Translations under genes and position numbers: made by a program | Shown: piece by piece, positions 32,821 to 41,279 of the stretch | How the letters are laid out: every line of letters starts with the position of its first letter | Numbering within the stretch: position 1 is the stretch's first letter | Notes under the pieces: model-generated | Seen by the model: only the letters and a program-made list of their open reading frames with translations | Told to the model about the DNA's origin: nothing | The model's database searches: none | From: Massilia sp. WG5 | GTDB taxonomy: Bacteria; Pseudomonadota; Gammaproteobacteria; Burkholderiales; Burkholderiaceae_D | DNA length: 64,000 nucleotides | Assembly (NCBI RefSeq): GCF_001412595.2 | Contig: NZ_CP012640.2 | Span: 3,906,001 to 3,970,000, forward strand | Direction: 5' to 3'

Positions 32821-34488
32821 TTACCAGTTCCTGAACTGTTTGGGCGGCTTGTACAGGCCGTGCGAGGCGCGCACCAGGTCCTTCATGTTCCTGGCCGCCA
32901 GCAGGTCGCGCGTGGCGAGCCGCTTGTCGATGCCGAGGTCCTCGGGGCGCTTGACGATGCCGCGGTCGCGCAGGTTTTCCACCATGCGGTGGTCGCGCTC
33001 CAGGCCGACCGGCGTGTAGCCGGCCACGCCGCGGATTGCCTGTTCGCGTTCTTCGTCGGTGCGGCACAGCAGCAGGTTGGCGATGCCTTCCTCGGTCAGG
33101 ATGTGGGTCACGTCGTCGCCGTAGATCATCACCGGCGGGATCGCCATCTTCGCCTGCTCGGCCAGCTGCCAGGCGTCGAGGCGCTCGACGAAGGCCGGCT
33201 GCATGTGCTCGCGGAAGGTCTCGACCATCTGCACCACCAGCTTCCGGCCGCGCGGGATGGCGGAGGTGCCTTGGCGCGCCTGCTCGCCGGCCTTCAGCCA
33301 GGCCGGGCTGGCGTGGCGCCGGCCGCGCGCATCGGCGCCCATGTTCGGGGCGCCGCCGAAGCCGGAGATGCGGCCCAGGGTCGCGGTCGACGAGTTGCCC
33401 TGCAGGTCGATCTGCAGGGTCGAGCCGATGAACATGTCGCAGGCGTAGTGGCCGGCCATCTGGGAGAAGGCGCGGTTGCTGCGCATGCTGCCGTCCGGGC
33501 CCGTGAAGAACACGTCGGAGCGGGCGCGCACATAGTCCTCCATGCCCAGTTCCGAGCCGAAGGAGTGCACGTTCTCGACAAAGCCGGCTTCGATCGCGGG
33601 GATCAGGGCCGGATGCGGATTCAGCGCCCAGTGGCGGCCGATCTTTCCCTTCAGGCCGAGCGAGGCCGCATAGGTCGGCAGCAGCAGCTCGATGGCGGCG
33701 GTGTCGAAGCCGATGCCGTGGTTCAGGCGCTCGACCTGGTACTCGGCGTAGATGCCCTTGATGGCCATCATCGCCATCAGCACCTGGATTTCCGAGATCA
33801 AGGCCGGATCGCGGGTGAACAGCGGCTCGATGTAGTGCGGAGTCGGCGCCGGCACCGCGAAGTCGACCCAGTCGGCCGGGATGTCGATGCGCGGCAGCAC
33901 GTCGACGATCTCGTTGACCTGGGCAATCACGATGCCGCTCTTGAAGGCGGTGGCTTCGACGATCGCCGGGGTGTCCTCGGTGTTCGGGCCGGTGTACAGG
34001 TTGCCATGGCGGTCGGCCGCCTGGGCCGCCACCAGCGCCACCTTCGGCGTCAGGTCGATGAAGTAGCGGCCGAACAGCTCCAGGTAGGTGTGGATCGCGC
34101 CGATGTTGATCTTGCCGCCGGCGACCAGCTTGGCCAGCCGGCCTGCCTGCGGCCCGGAGAACGAGAAGTCGACGCGCGAGGCGATGCCCTTGTCGAACAC
34201 GTCCAGGTGTTCGGGCAGGGCCAGCACCGACTGCAGCATGTGCAGGTCATTGACCCGGCCAGGGTCGAGCGAGGCCAGGGTCCTGGCCAGGAAGTCGGCC
34301 TGCTTCTGGTTGTTGCCTTCGAGGCAGACGCGGTCGCCGGACTCGATTACCTGGTGCAGCAGTTCGCGGGCCTGGGCCGCATCGATGATTTTCCCGCGCA
34401 GGCCGGCGCCCAGGTGTTCGCGCGCCCGCGCCAGGCGCTGCTCGCGGTTGAGGCGCTGGCGGTCCCAGACTTTTTCGTTGGCGCCCAT
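32821..34488 (-). CDS. mdcA: Malonate decarboxylase alpha subunit (acetyl-S-ACP:malonate ACP transferase)
   Basis: 555 residues, full length for MdcA. It exchanges acetyl for malonyl on the carrier protein. Recognised stretches are VCLEGNNQKQADFLA, INIGAIHTYLELFGR, GNLYTGPNTEDTPA and GFGGAPNMGADARGR, and the C-terminus ends LYKPPKQFRNW. First decarboxylase gene in the operon, directly abutting the TRAP large permease (stop at 34489). Confidence 0.94.
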   Translation of the reverse strand: MGANEKVWDRQRLNREQRLARAREHLGAGLRGKIIDAAQARELLHQVIESGDRVCLEGNNQKQADFLARTLASLDPGRVNDLHMLQSVLALPEHLDVFDKGIASRVDFSFSGPQAGRLAKLVAGGKINIGAIHTYLELFGRYFIDLTPKVALVAAQAADRHGNLYTGPNTEDTPAIVEATAFKSGIVIAQVNEIVDVLPRIDIPADWVDFAVPAPTPHYIEPLFTRDPALISEIQVLMAMMAIKGIYAEYQVERLNHGIGFDTAAIELLLPTYAASLGLKGKIGRHWALNPHPALIPAIEAGFVENVHSFGSELGMEDYVRARSDVFFTGPDGSMRSNRAFSQMAGHYACDMFIGSTLQIDLQGNSSTATLGRISGFGGAPNMGADARGRRHASPAWLKAGEQARQGTSAIPRGRKLVVQMVETFREHMQPAFVERLDAWQLAEQAKMAIPPVMIYGDDVTHILTEEGIANLLLCRTDEEREQAIRGVAGYTPVGLERDHRMVENLRDRGIVKRPEDLGIDKRLATRDLLAARNMKDLVRASHGLYKPPKQFRNW

Positions 34489-35838
34489 CTAGCGGCCTCC
34501 CATGATCATGTCGGGCAGGGCGGTCGAGATCTGCGGGAACACACACAGCAGGATCACCGCCACGAACATCAGCACCACGAAGGGCATCACGCCCCAGATC
34601 ACGTCGGACAGGGGGATGTCCGGGGCGATGTTCTTGATCACGAAGATGTTCAGGCCCACCGGCGGGTGGATCAGGCCCATCTCCATCACGATCGTCATCA
34701 CCACGCCGAACCAGATCAGGTCGAAGCCGGCTTCGCGCAGCGGCGGCAGGATGATCGGGGCGGTCATCAGGATGATCGAGACCGGCGGCAGGAAGAAGCC
34801 GAACACGATCACCATCAGCAGGATCACGGACAGCAGCACCCATTTCGACAGGTGCAGTCCCACCACCCACTGCGCCGCCGACTGGCTGATGTGCAGGTAG
34901 CTCATCACGTAGGAGTAGAGCAGGGACATGCCGATGATCATCAGGAGCATGGTCGACTCCTTGATCGTCGAGCTCAGGATCGGACCGATTTCCTTCGGCC
35001 GCCAGATGCCGTACACGACGGCCATCAGCACGATCGCCAGCAGCGCGCCGAGGCCGGCGGTTTCCGACGGGGTGGCATAGCCGCCATACAGCGCGATCAT
35101 CACGCCGGTCAGCAGGACCAGGAAGGGCAGCACGCGCGGCAGCATCTCGACCTTCTCCGCCAGCGTGTAGTTGTGCGCATCAAGGTAGGCGGATTTCTCG
35201 CCGCCGCGCTGGTAGGCTTCATGGGCCAGGCGATATTCCTTGCGCGCCCGGTGCACCGCATAGCCGGCGAACAGCAGCACCAGCATCAGGCCGGGGCCGA
35301 TACCGGCCAGGAACAGGCGGCCCAGCGACTGCTCGGCGGCCACCGCGTACAGGATCATCGTGATCGACGGCGGCAGCAGGATGCCGAGCGTACCGCCGGC
35401 GGCGATGATGCCGGCCGCGAAGCCGGGCGAGTAGCCGCGCTTGCGCATCTCGGGGATGCCGGCCGAGCCGATCGCCGAGCAGGTCGCCGGCGAGGAGCCG
35501 GCCATGGCGGCGAACAGCGCGCAGGCGAACACGTTGGCGATGCCGAGGCCGCCCGGGACCTTGTTCAGCCAGGCGTGGATGGCCGAGTACAGGTCGCGCC
35601 CGGCCGGCGACTTGCCGATCGCCGCTCCCTTCATGATGAACAGCGGGATCGACAGCAGGGTGATCGATGCCATTTCCTCGTACACGTTCTGGGTGATCGT
35701 GTCGAGCGAGGAGGCCGGCATGAAGAGGTACATGAACACGGTGGCGACCGCGCCCAGTGCGAAGGCGATCGGCATGCCGGAAAACATGACGACGAGCGTG
35801 GCGGCGGCATAGCCGACGCCGAGAGACAATGCGCTCAT
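34489..35838 (-). CDS. TRAP transporter large permease, probable malonate importer
   Basis: 449 residues, about 12-13 hydrophobic helices, DctM family. Motifs include GIPEMRKRGYSPGFAAG and GGTLGILLPPSI, and the C-terminal HPPVGLNIFVI. The family imports carboxylates by sodium symport. The position ahead of mdcA makes malonate the probable substrate. It overlaps the DctQ gene by 4 bases. Confidence 0.9.
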   Translation of the reverse strand: MSALSLGVGYAAATLVVMFSGMPIAFALGAVATVFMYLFMPASSLDTITQNVYEEMASITLLSIPLFIMKGAAIGKSPAGRDLYSAIHAWLNKVPGGLGIANVFACALFAAMAGSSPATCSAIGSAGIPEMRKRGYSPGFAAGIIAAGGTLGILLPPSITMILYAVAAEQSLGRLFLAGIGPGLMLVLLFAGYAVHRARKEYRLAHEAYQRGGEKSAYLDAHNYTLAEKVEMLPRVLPFLVLLTGVMIALYGGYATPSETAGLGALLAIVLMAVVYGIWRPKEIGPILSSTIKESTMLLMIIGMSLLYSYVMSYLHISQSAAQWVVGLHLSKWVLLSVILLMVIVFGFFLPPVSIILMTAPIILPPLREAGFDLIWFGVVMTIVMEMGLIHPPVGLNIFVIKNIAPDIPLSDVIWGVMPFVVLMFVAVILLCVFPQISTALPDMIMGGR

Positions 35839-36389
35839 GGATTATCCTTTTCGGTGAGACGGCCGATCAGCTGAACCAGGATCTGCACCGTCAACAGCGT
35901 CATCCCGAAGGCCATCAGCGAGTACGGGATCCACAGCGGCGGCGCCAGCGTCGACGAGGTGGTCTGGCCTTCGACCAGGGCTTCGTGGAACAGGGCCCAC
36001 GATTTCCAGGAGAAGAAGGCGCAGAACAGGAAGGACAGCAGGTCGACCAGGATCAGGCGGATGCGGTTGACCCGGGCCGGCAGCAGCCCGGCCAGCGCTT
36101 CGATGCCGATGTGGCCGCGGAAGGACTGGACGTAGGCTGCGCTGAAGAAGGTGGCGCCGACCAGCATGAACACGGCGGCCTCGTCCTGCCAGTCGGTGGC
36201 GACCTTGAAGAAGTAGCGCATCACCACCGAGTAGCTCAGCACCAGGGCGGTGACGATCATCCCCGCCATGGAGATCACCAGCAGCAGGTGGTTGATCCTG
36301 TTGAGGAATACCGCGAGCGTGGCCACCCCGCGGTGCGAGGGCAGCGCAGGCGCTTGCGGCGCCTGGGCCTCGAAACCGTGGGCACTCAT
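35835..36389 (-). CDS. TRAP transporter small permease (DctQ type)
   Basis: 184 residues with four hydrophobic helices, the DctQ layout; YSVVMRYFFKVATDWQDEAAVF is a typical conserved region (only part quoted: SVVMRYFF). The ATG at 36389 is preferred to longer in-frame sequence overlapping the binding-protein gene. It shares TGATG with the DctP stop. Confidence 0.85.
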   Translation of the reverse strand: MSAHGFEAQAPQAPALPSHRGVATLAVFLNRINHLLLVISMAGMIVTALVLSYSVVMRYFFKVATDWQDEAAVFMLVGATFFSAAYVQSFRGHIGIEALAGLLPARVNRIRLILVDLLSFLFCAFFSWKSWALFHEALVEGQTTSSTLAPPLWIPYSLMAFGMTLLTVQILVQLIGRLTEKDNP

Positions 36390-37408
36390 CACTTCACCTG
36401 TTCGGCGAGCTGCAGCAGCTTGGCGGTATTGGCGTTCTTGGCCGCGAAGTCCTTCCAGGCGGTGCGGCGGGCGATGTCCTGCCATTTCTTGACGGTGGCG
36501 TCGTTCAGGTCGACGGTCTTGGCGCCGGCCTTGGCGAACACCTTGGCCACTTCTTCGTCGTCAGCCTTGGCTTCCTTGACGGCGAAGGCTTCCATCTCGG
36601 CGCCGACCTGCAGGATCACGGCCTGCTGTTCCTTGGTGAGGCGGTCGAAGGCGGCCTTCGACATCATCAGCGGCTCTAGCATGAACCAGTAGGACTTGCC
36701 GCGGCCGGTGGTGAGGGCCTTCGACACTTCTTCCAGGCGGAAGGAGATCAGCGAGGTCGAGGAAGTCAGGGCGGCGTCCATGGCGCCGGTCTGCATGCCG
36801 GCGTAGATCTCGTTCGACGGCAGGGTCACGACGGCGGCGCCGGCTTCCTTCAGGATCAGGTCCATCTCGCGCGAACCGCCGCGGATCTTCATGCCCTTCG
36901 CATCTTCCGGCTCGACGATCGGCTTGCCGCGCGAGGCCATGCCGCCCGCCTGCCAGATCCAGCTGACCATCACCACGCCCTTGTCGGCCAGGATCTTGGT
37001 CAGTTCCTTGCCGACCGCGGCGTTCTTCCAGGCGGCGCTCTGCTCATACGAGGTCACCAGGCCGGGCATCAGGCCGATATTGGTTTCGGGGACTTCGCCG
37101 CCGGCATACGACAGCGGCACCAGCGACATGTCGAGCGCGCCCTTGCGCATGGCGGAGAACTGGGCGTTGGTCTTCATCAGCGAAGAACCGGGGTAGATCT
37201 CGAACTTGACGCCGCCCTTGGTGCGCTTTTCGACCTCGGCCGCGAACATGCGGACCAGGCGGTCGCGGAAGTCGCCCTTGTCGATCGTGCCGCCGGGGAA
37301 CTGGTGCGAAATCTTGATGGTCGTCTGGGCCCAGACCGGGGCCGCCGCAGCCATCGCCATACCGAAGGCCATCACACCCATTACAGCGCGTCGCTTGATT
37401 GAAATCAT
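36389..37408 (-). CDS. TRAP transporter periplasmic solute-binding protein (DctP type)
   Basis: 339 residues. The signal peptide (RRAVMGVMAFGMAMAAAAPVWAQ) ends near residue 28. The mature protein has the DctP-family KIRGGSREMDLILKEAGA and TLPSNEIYAGMQTGAMDA segments, including the conserved Arg that binds a substrate carboxylate. Binds malonate or a similar dicarboxylate in the periplasm (inference from operon). First gene of the minus-strand malonate operon, with AGGAGAT upstream. Confidence 0.88.
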   Translation of the reverse strand: MISIKRRAVMGVMAFGMAMAAAAPVWAQTTIKISHQFPGGTIDKGDFRDRLVRMFAAEVEKRTKGGVKFEIYPGSSLMKTNAQFSAMRKGALDMSLVPLSYAGGEVPETNIGLMPGLVTSYEQSAAWKNAAVGKELTKILADKGVVMVSWIWQAGGMASRGKPIVEPEDAKGMKIRGGSREMDLILKEAGAAVVTLPSNEIYAGMQTGAMDAALTSSTSLISFRLEEVSKALTTGRGKSYWFMLEPLMMSKAAFDRLTKEQQAVILQVGAEMEAFAVKEAKADDEEVAKVFAKAGAKTVDLNDATVKKWQDIARRTAWKDFAAKNANTAKLLQLAEQVK

Positions 37409-37467
37409 TGTCTATCTCCTCTGTTCTCTTCACGGGAACGCATGCTTGTGCATGCAAATTTTTTGTT

Positions 37468-37480
37468 TATGTATACAAGA
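37468..37480. promoter_or_regulatory. Candidate GntR (MatR/MdcY-like) operator
   Basis: On the minus strand the sequence reads TCTTGTATACATA, with a TGTATACA palindrome at 37470-37477. From memory it closely resembles the TCTTGTA/TACACGA operator reported for MatR and the TTGTATACAA site of MdcY, both GntR repressors of malonate operons. It lies in the 135-base region between dctP and the divergent GntR gene, beside two GCATGC copies at 37440 and 37450. Confidence 0.6.
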
Positions 37481-37543
37481 TGAACCAGAAAAAATACAAT
37501 GTCAATCAGGTTACTATGATTTTTTTAAGCGGAAAGCAGTGCC

Positions 37544-38206
37544 ATGAAAAAGCTCTCTGATCGGCTGCGCGAACAGATTGAAGAGAAGATCGCCACCGGA
37601 CAGTTACTGCCGGGGCAGCATCTCGACGAGACTGAATTGGCCAATGAATTCGGGGCTTCGCGGACCCCGATCCGCGAAGCCCTGATCCAGCTGGCGTCGG
37701 CCGGGCTGGTGCAGATCCGTCCGCGGCGCGGGGCGGTGGTGTCGACCGTGTCGCCGCACGAGATCGTGGAAATGTTCGAAGTGATGGCCGAGCTGGAGGC
37801 CATGTGTGCGCGCCTGGCGGCGCGGCGCATGTCGGCCGCCGAGCACGCCAAGCTGCTGGAGGCGCACCAGGCATGCAGCAGCGCCTACGAGGCGCGCGAC
37901 CCGGACGAGTACTACTACCGCAACGAAGTCTTCCACCAGACGATCTTCGCGGGCAGCCATAACCACTTCCTGGCCGAACAGGCGCGCGCCCTGTCGCGCC
38001 GGCTCCGTCCCTACCGGCGCCTGCAGCTCAGGGTGCGCGACCGCATGCAGCACTCCTTCAGCGAGCACGATGCGGTGGTGAAGGCCATCATCGACGGCGA
38101 TGGCCAGAAGGCCTCCGACCTGCTGCGCAGTCACGTGGCCGTGCAGGGTCAGCGTTTTACGGACCTGGTCGCCTCGCTGGAAGCGATCCACGCGGTGGCA
38201 GCCTGA
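37544..38206 (+). CDS. GntR-family (FadR/FCD) regulator of the malonate operon
   Basis: 220 residues. The winged HTH covers about residues 5-70 (LADRLREQ-like start, then TELANEFGASRTPIREALIQLAS and RPRRGAVV). The FCD ligand domain follows with the metal-binding His residues in YYRNEVFHQTIFAGSHN and SEHDAVVKAIIDGD. Divergent from the TRAP/mdc operon, so it is most likely a malonate-responsive repressor of the MatR/MdcY kind. Its stop lies 3 bases from the convergent outer-membrane protein gene. Confidence 0.88.
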   Translation: MKKLSDRLREQIEEKIATGQLLPGQHLDETELANEFGASRTPIREALIQLASAGLVQIRPRRGAVVSTVSPHEIVEMFEVMAELEAMCARLAARRMSAAEHAKLLEAHQACSSAYEARDPDEYYYRNEVFHQTIFAGSHNHFLAEQARALSRRLRPYRRLQLRVRDRMQHSFSEHDAVVKAIIDGDGQKASDLLRSHVAVQGQRFTDLVASLEAIHAVAA

Positions 38207-38209
38207 AGC

Positions 38210-38758
38210 TTAGAAGTCGTATTTCAGGCCGAGCGTGAAGACGTCGGCCTTCGCGCCAAAGCTCTTCTTCTTGCCGAAGCGTTCATACTCGCCGGTCAGC
38301 GCAAGATTTCCGGCCAGCTTGACCTGCACGCCTGCGCCGGCATATACGCCGGTGTCATGCTCGCCCACCGCCCCGTAGTTGGACACGTAACTGCGTTCGC
38401 TGTACGCAAGGCCCAACTTGCCATAGGCCGCGACCTGCTGGTTCAAGGGCATCGTGTATTTGCCGGCGATATAGGAGCTGGAGCCCTTGGTGCGCCCATC
38501 GACATTGCCGTCGATGGTCGCAAAGTGGATGCCGACGCGGCCAAAGCGCGTAAAGCCGGCCTCGACCCCCAGGTTCTGGTCGAACTGGTAGCCGGCGAAG
38601 AGCTTGGCGTCCGCCTTCCAGGCGTCCACGACCCTGTTCTCGGCAGTCGCCACGCCGATGCCGACATAGGCATGGGGCGTCGCGTCGGCGCTGGTCTGGG
38701 CCTGGGCGGTGCTCACGGCAAGCAAGCCGGCAAGCAATGCAAACATCGTCTTTTTCAT
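38210..38758 (-). CDS. Small outer-membrane beta-barrel protein (OmpA/OprF N-terminal-like)
   Basis: 182 residues. The signal peptide KKTMFALLAGLLAVSTAQAQ is cleaved after AQA. The mature protein has eight amphipathic strand-like stretches (for example YVGIGVATAEN, KLFAGYQFDQNLGVEAGF, YGKLGLAYSERSYV) and ends LGLKYDF with a terminal Phe, the outer-membrane insertion signal. It fits an OmpA-like/OmpW-like barrel of unknown function. The ATG at 38758 (AAGGAG upstream) is favoured over an upstream in-frame start. Confidence 0.75.
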   Translation of the reverse strand: MKKTMFALLAGLLAVSTAQAQTSADATPHAYVGIGVATAENRVVDAWKADAKLFAGYQFDQNLGVEAGFTRFGRVGIHFATIDGNVDGRTKGSSSYIAGKYTMPLNQQVAAYGKLGLAYSERSYVSNYGAVGEHDTGVYAGAGVQVKLAGNLALTGEYERFGKKKSFGAKADVFTLGLKYDF

Positions 38759-38877
38759 TCTTTTCTCCTTGGTTCTGGTTTTCAGGGTGGCGCGATGCAC
38801 CGGCATCGCGACGGGAAAAAGATATCAGCTTGTTTCTTTTTAATAACTGTCTTAATAGTAAGAAACTGTGACCGATG

Positions 38878-38909
38878 TGCATATAAATGACCGAAAAGTC
38901 ATATATGCA
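38878..38909. repeat. Inverted repeat, 12-bp arms with a 2-base bulge
   Basis: TGCATATA(AA)TGAC and GTCATATATGCA are complementary apart from the two bulged A residues, with a six-base spacer (cgaaaa). The structure could be a regulator site or an RNA hairpin. Function unknown. Confidence 0.55.
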
Positions 38910-39070
38910 TGCAAACCGGTATTGAAGAAAGAGCGGCGTTGGAGCACGGAAGAAGGAACTTGCCGGGAGATGAAAGAACGCTGCTTGTTACTAATCGTTA
39001 CAAGTTTCAAAAACCCGATGACGGTACGCGGCAAGTACTCGGCCGGCTTTTTCATGCGGACATTAAATTT

Positions 39071-39088
39071 CTGTCATGTGCTTGACAT
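39071..39088 (+). promoter_or_regulatory. Pho box (PhoB-binding site) for the PhoX gene
   Basis: CTGTCAT-gtgc-TTGACAT: the first half is the exact consensus and the second matches five of seven positions, with the proper 11-base periodicity. A weak -10-like TAATCT begins ten bases after it, and the PhoX start is at 39145. This suits phosphate-starvation control. Confidence 0.6.
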
Positions 39089-39144
39089 ATGTCTCAACTA
39101 ATCTCGTCAGCATTCCCACTGACCTGATCCTGGAGTGTTGACGT

Positions 39145-41136
39145 ATGAATCCGACTACCGACCTGTCCCGCCGCCGTCTGCTGCGCCTGCTGGGCGCGAC
39201 GCCCATGCTGCCGATCGGCGCCGGTACCGTGGGGGCCATGCTGGCCGGCTGCGGCGGCGGTGACGACAGCCCGGCGAGCACTGCGCCGACCCCGCCGGCC
39301 CAGACCACGCCGCCGGTCACCCTGTCGAGCGTGTCCTTCGGTTCGATGAACGCACCGACCCTGAGCGACGCCGCGGCGATGGCCACCACCTCGGTCGGCT
39401 CGACCATGAGCGTCAGCTTCAGCGACAGCAGCAAGCTCGATTTCAAGCTGTCCTACAAACCCTTCTTCATCACCGGCGACCTGGTCCCGAACGGCAACGG
39501 CGGCACCATCCTGGCCGGCGGCTACTACGACATCAATAACAAGCCGATCATCGACACCACCGTGGCCGGATCGGCGCGCCAGTTCTTCTCGGATTCGCCG
39601 GACGGCACTTCACTGCTGACGGTCCCGAACGCGAAAGTGACGGGGGTGAAGGGCAATACCGTGTTCGCCGTGGTCCAGTTCGAGTACACCACCTGGGCCC
39701 AGGACGGCAAGACCGACATGTACGGCAAGCTGCCGTCGCCGATCGCCGTGCTGACCCTGGACCAGGATCCCGCCAACGGCAAGCTGAGCCTGGTGAAGTA
39801 CCACAACGTCGACACCTCCGGCGTGAACGGCCTGTGGATCACCTGCGGCGCCAGCCTGTCGCCGTGGGGCACCCACCTGTCGAGCGAAGAGTACGAACCG
39901 AACGCCTTCACCGCGGCGACCGACGCGCAGTTCAAGGGCTTCAGCAAGAACCTGTACGGCGACGAGACCAGGGCGAATCCGTACAACTACGGCCACCTGC
40001 CGGAAGTCACCGTCAACGCCGACGGCACCGGCAGCATCAAGAAGCACTACTGCATGGGCCGCATCTCGCACGAACTGGTGCAGGTGCTCGGTGACAACCG
40101 CACCGTGATCATGGGCGACGACGCCACCAACAGCGGCTACTTCGTGTTCGTGGCCGACAAGGAGAAGGACCTGTCGAGCGGCACCCTGTACGTGGCCAAG
40201 GTCGGCGCCGGCTTCTCGCTGGACCCGGCCGCCGCCGCCGCGCCGCTCACCTGGATCAGGCTGGGCTCCGCCACCAGCGACGAGATCCGCTCGCTGGCCG
40301 CTTCGCTCAAAGCCACCGACATCATGGACGTCAAGAGCGCCGATCCGCAGGACGCCACCTACACCAGGGTCGCCGCCAACGGCCGCACCGAGTGGCTGAA
40401 GCTCAAGCCGGGCATGGAAAAGGCCGCCGCCTTCCTCGAGACCCACCGCTACGCCGCGCTGGTCGGCGCCTCGATGGGCTTCACCAAGATGGAAGGCACT
40501 ACCGTCAACCTGAAGGACAAGGTCGCCTACTCGGCGCTGCAGAACTGCCAGAGCTCGATGGTGGCCGGTAACGCCCTGAACGTGCCGGGCAACGGCATCT
40601 CGATCCCGAAGGCGATCAACGCCGGCGCGGTCATGATGCTGAGCCTGAAGGGCGGCCAGAAGGACACGGCCGGCAATGCCATCAACAGCGAGTGGATGCC
40701 GGCCGATACCAAGGCCCTGTTCGTGGGCGAGGACATCGCCGCCGACGCGCTGGGCAATACCGCCAACCCGAACAAGGTGGGCAACCCGGACAACCTGAAG
40801 TTCTCCGAAAAGATGCGCACCCTGTTCATCGGCGAGGACAGCAGCCAGCACGTCAACAACTTCCTGTGGGCCTACAACGTCGACACCAGGCAGCTCTCGC
40901 GCCTGCTGTCGGTGCCGGCCGGCGGCGAATCGACCGGCCTGCATGCGGTCGACGACATCAACGGCTGGACCTACATCATGAGCAACTTCCAGCACCCGGG
41001 CGACTGGGGAAGCATCCACACCGGCGTGAAGACCACGCTGGATCCGCTGATCCGTGCGAACTACAAGGACAAGTTCGGTGCGGCGGTGGGTTACCTGACG
41101 GGTGAGCTGACGCAGTTCAAGCTGGCGAAGGCCTGA
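39145..41136 (+). CDS. phoX: PhoX-family alkaline phosphatase/DUF839 lipoprotein
   Basis: 663 residues. A Tat motif (SRRRLLRLLG) is followed by a lipobox LAGC (Cys36), so a folded, lipid-anchored periplasmic protein is expected. The body matches PhoX/DUF839: LWITCGASLSPWGTHLSSEEYEP (quoted in part, CGASLSPWGTHLSSEEYEP) carries the Cys and Glu residues that ligate iron/calcium, and VIMGDDATNSGYFVFVADK is another family segment. PhoX enzymes hydrolyse phosphate monoesters with an Fe-Ca cofactor. A Pho box upstream supports this role. DUF839 homologues without phosphatase activity exist, so function is likely but not proven. Confidence 0.82.
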   Translation: MNPTTDLSRRRLLRLLGATPMLPIGAGTVGAMLAGCGGGDDSPASTAPTPPAQTTPPVTLSSVSFGSMNAPTLSDAAAMATTSVGSTMSVSFSDSSKLDFKLSYKPFFITGDLVPNGNGGTILAGGYYDINNKPIIDTTVAGSARQFFSDSPDGTSLLTVPNAKVTGVKGNTVFAVVQFEYTTWAQDGKTDMYGKLPSPIAVLTLDQDPANGKLSLVKYHNVDTSGVNGLWITCGASLSPWGTHLSSEEYEPNAFTAATDAQFKGFSKNLYGDETRANPYNYGHLPEVTVNADGTGSIKKHYCMGRISHELVQVLGDNRTVIMGDDATNSGYFVFVADKEKDLSSGTLYVAKVGAGFSLDPAAAAAPLTWIRLGSATSDEIRSLAASLKATDIMDVKSADPQDATYTRVAANGRTEWLKLKPGMEKAAAFLETHRYAALVGASMGFTKMEGTTVNLKDKVAYSALQNCQSSMVAGNALNVPGNGISIPKAINAGAVMMLSLKGGQKDTAGNAINSEWMPADTKALFVGEDIAADALGNTANPNKVGNPDNLKFSEKMRTLFIGEDSSQHVNNFLWAYNVDTRQLSRLLSVPAGGESTGLHAVDDINGWTYIMSNFQHPGDWGSIHTGVKTTLDPLIRANYKDKFGAAVGYLTGELTQFKLAKA

Positions 41137-41145
41137 GTTTCAGAT

Positions 41146-41279
41146 ACGTTGTCCCCGCGCAGGCGGGGATCCAAGTTTGCATGCGCTGTCGAGATGCGGG
41201 CAAAACTTGGACCCCCGCCTTCGCGGGGGCGACGGTGTAGAAGGCCGGGGGCGACGGTGTAAAAGCGCGGGAACGACGC
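41146..41279. repeat. Intergenic palindromic repeat element between phoX and thiE
   Basis: A long imperfect inverted repeat: GTCCCCGCGCAGGCGGGGAT followed by CCAAGTTT faces its complement around 41200-41234. Two direct copies of GCGACGGTGTA follow (41229 and 41251), then a partial GCGCGGGAACGAC. A related fragment occurs at 59896-59915. It sits between two convergent genes and may terminate both. It resembles the REP-like elements common in this bacterial group. Confidence 0.75.

Larger units (their letters stand above)
38759..39144. other. Non-coding divergent region with regulatory-like structure
   Basis: 386 bases, distinctly more AT-rich than the surroundings. It holds no convincing gene; small ORFs at 38868-39101 (+) and 38852-39055 (-) lack coding character. 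Two features stand out: a bulged inverted repeat at 38878-38909 and a Pho box at 39071-39088. It contains the promoters of both flanking genes. Confidence 0.7.

Noticed and set aside
32860..35874. A 1004-residue open frame on the plus strand
   Set aside because: Antisense to mdcA and the TRAP large permease; His/Gln/Asp-rich composition of a shadow frame.
38868..39101. A 77-residue small ORF between the outer-membrane protein and phoX
   Set aside because: No ribosome-binding site, AT-rich, and it runs over the Pho box.
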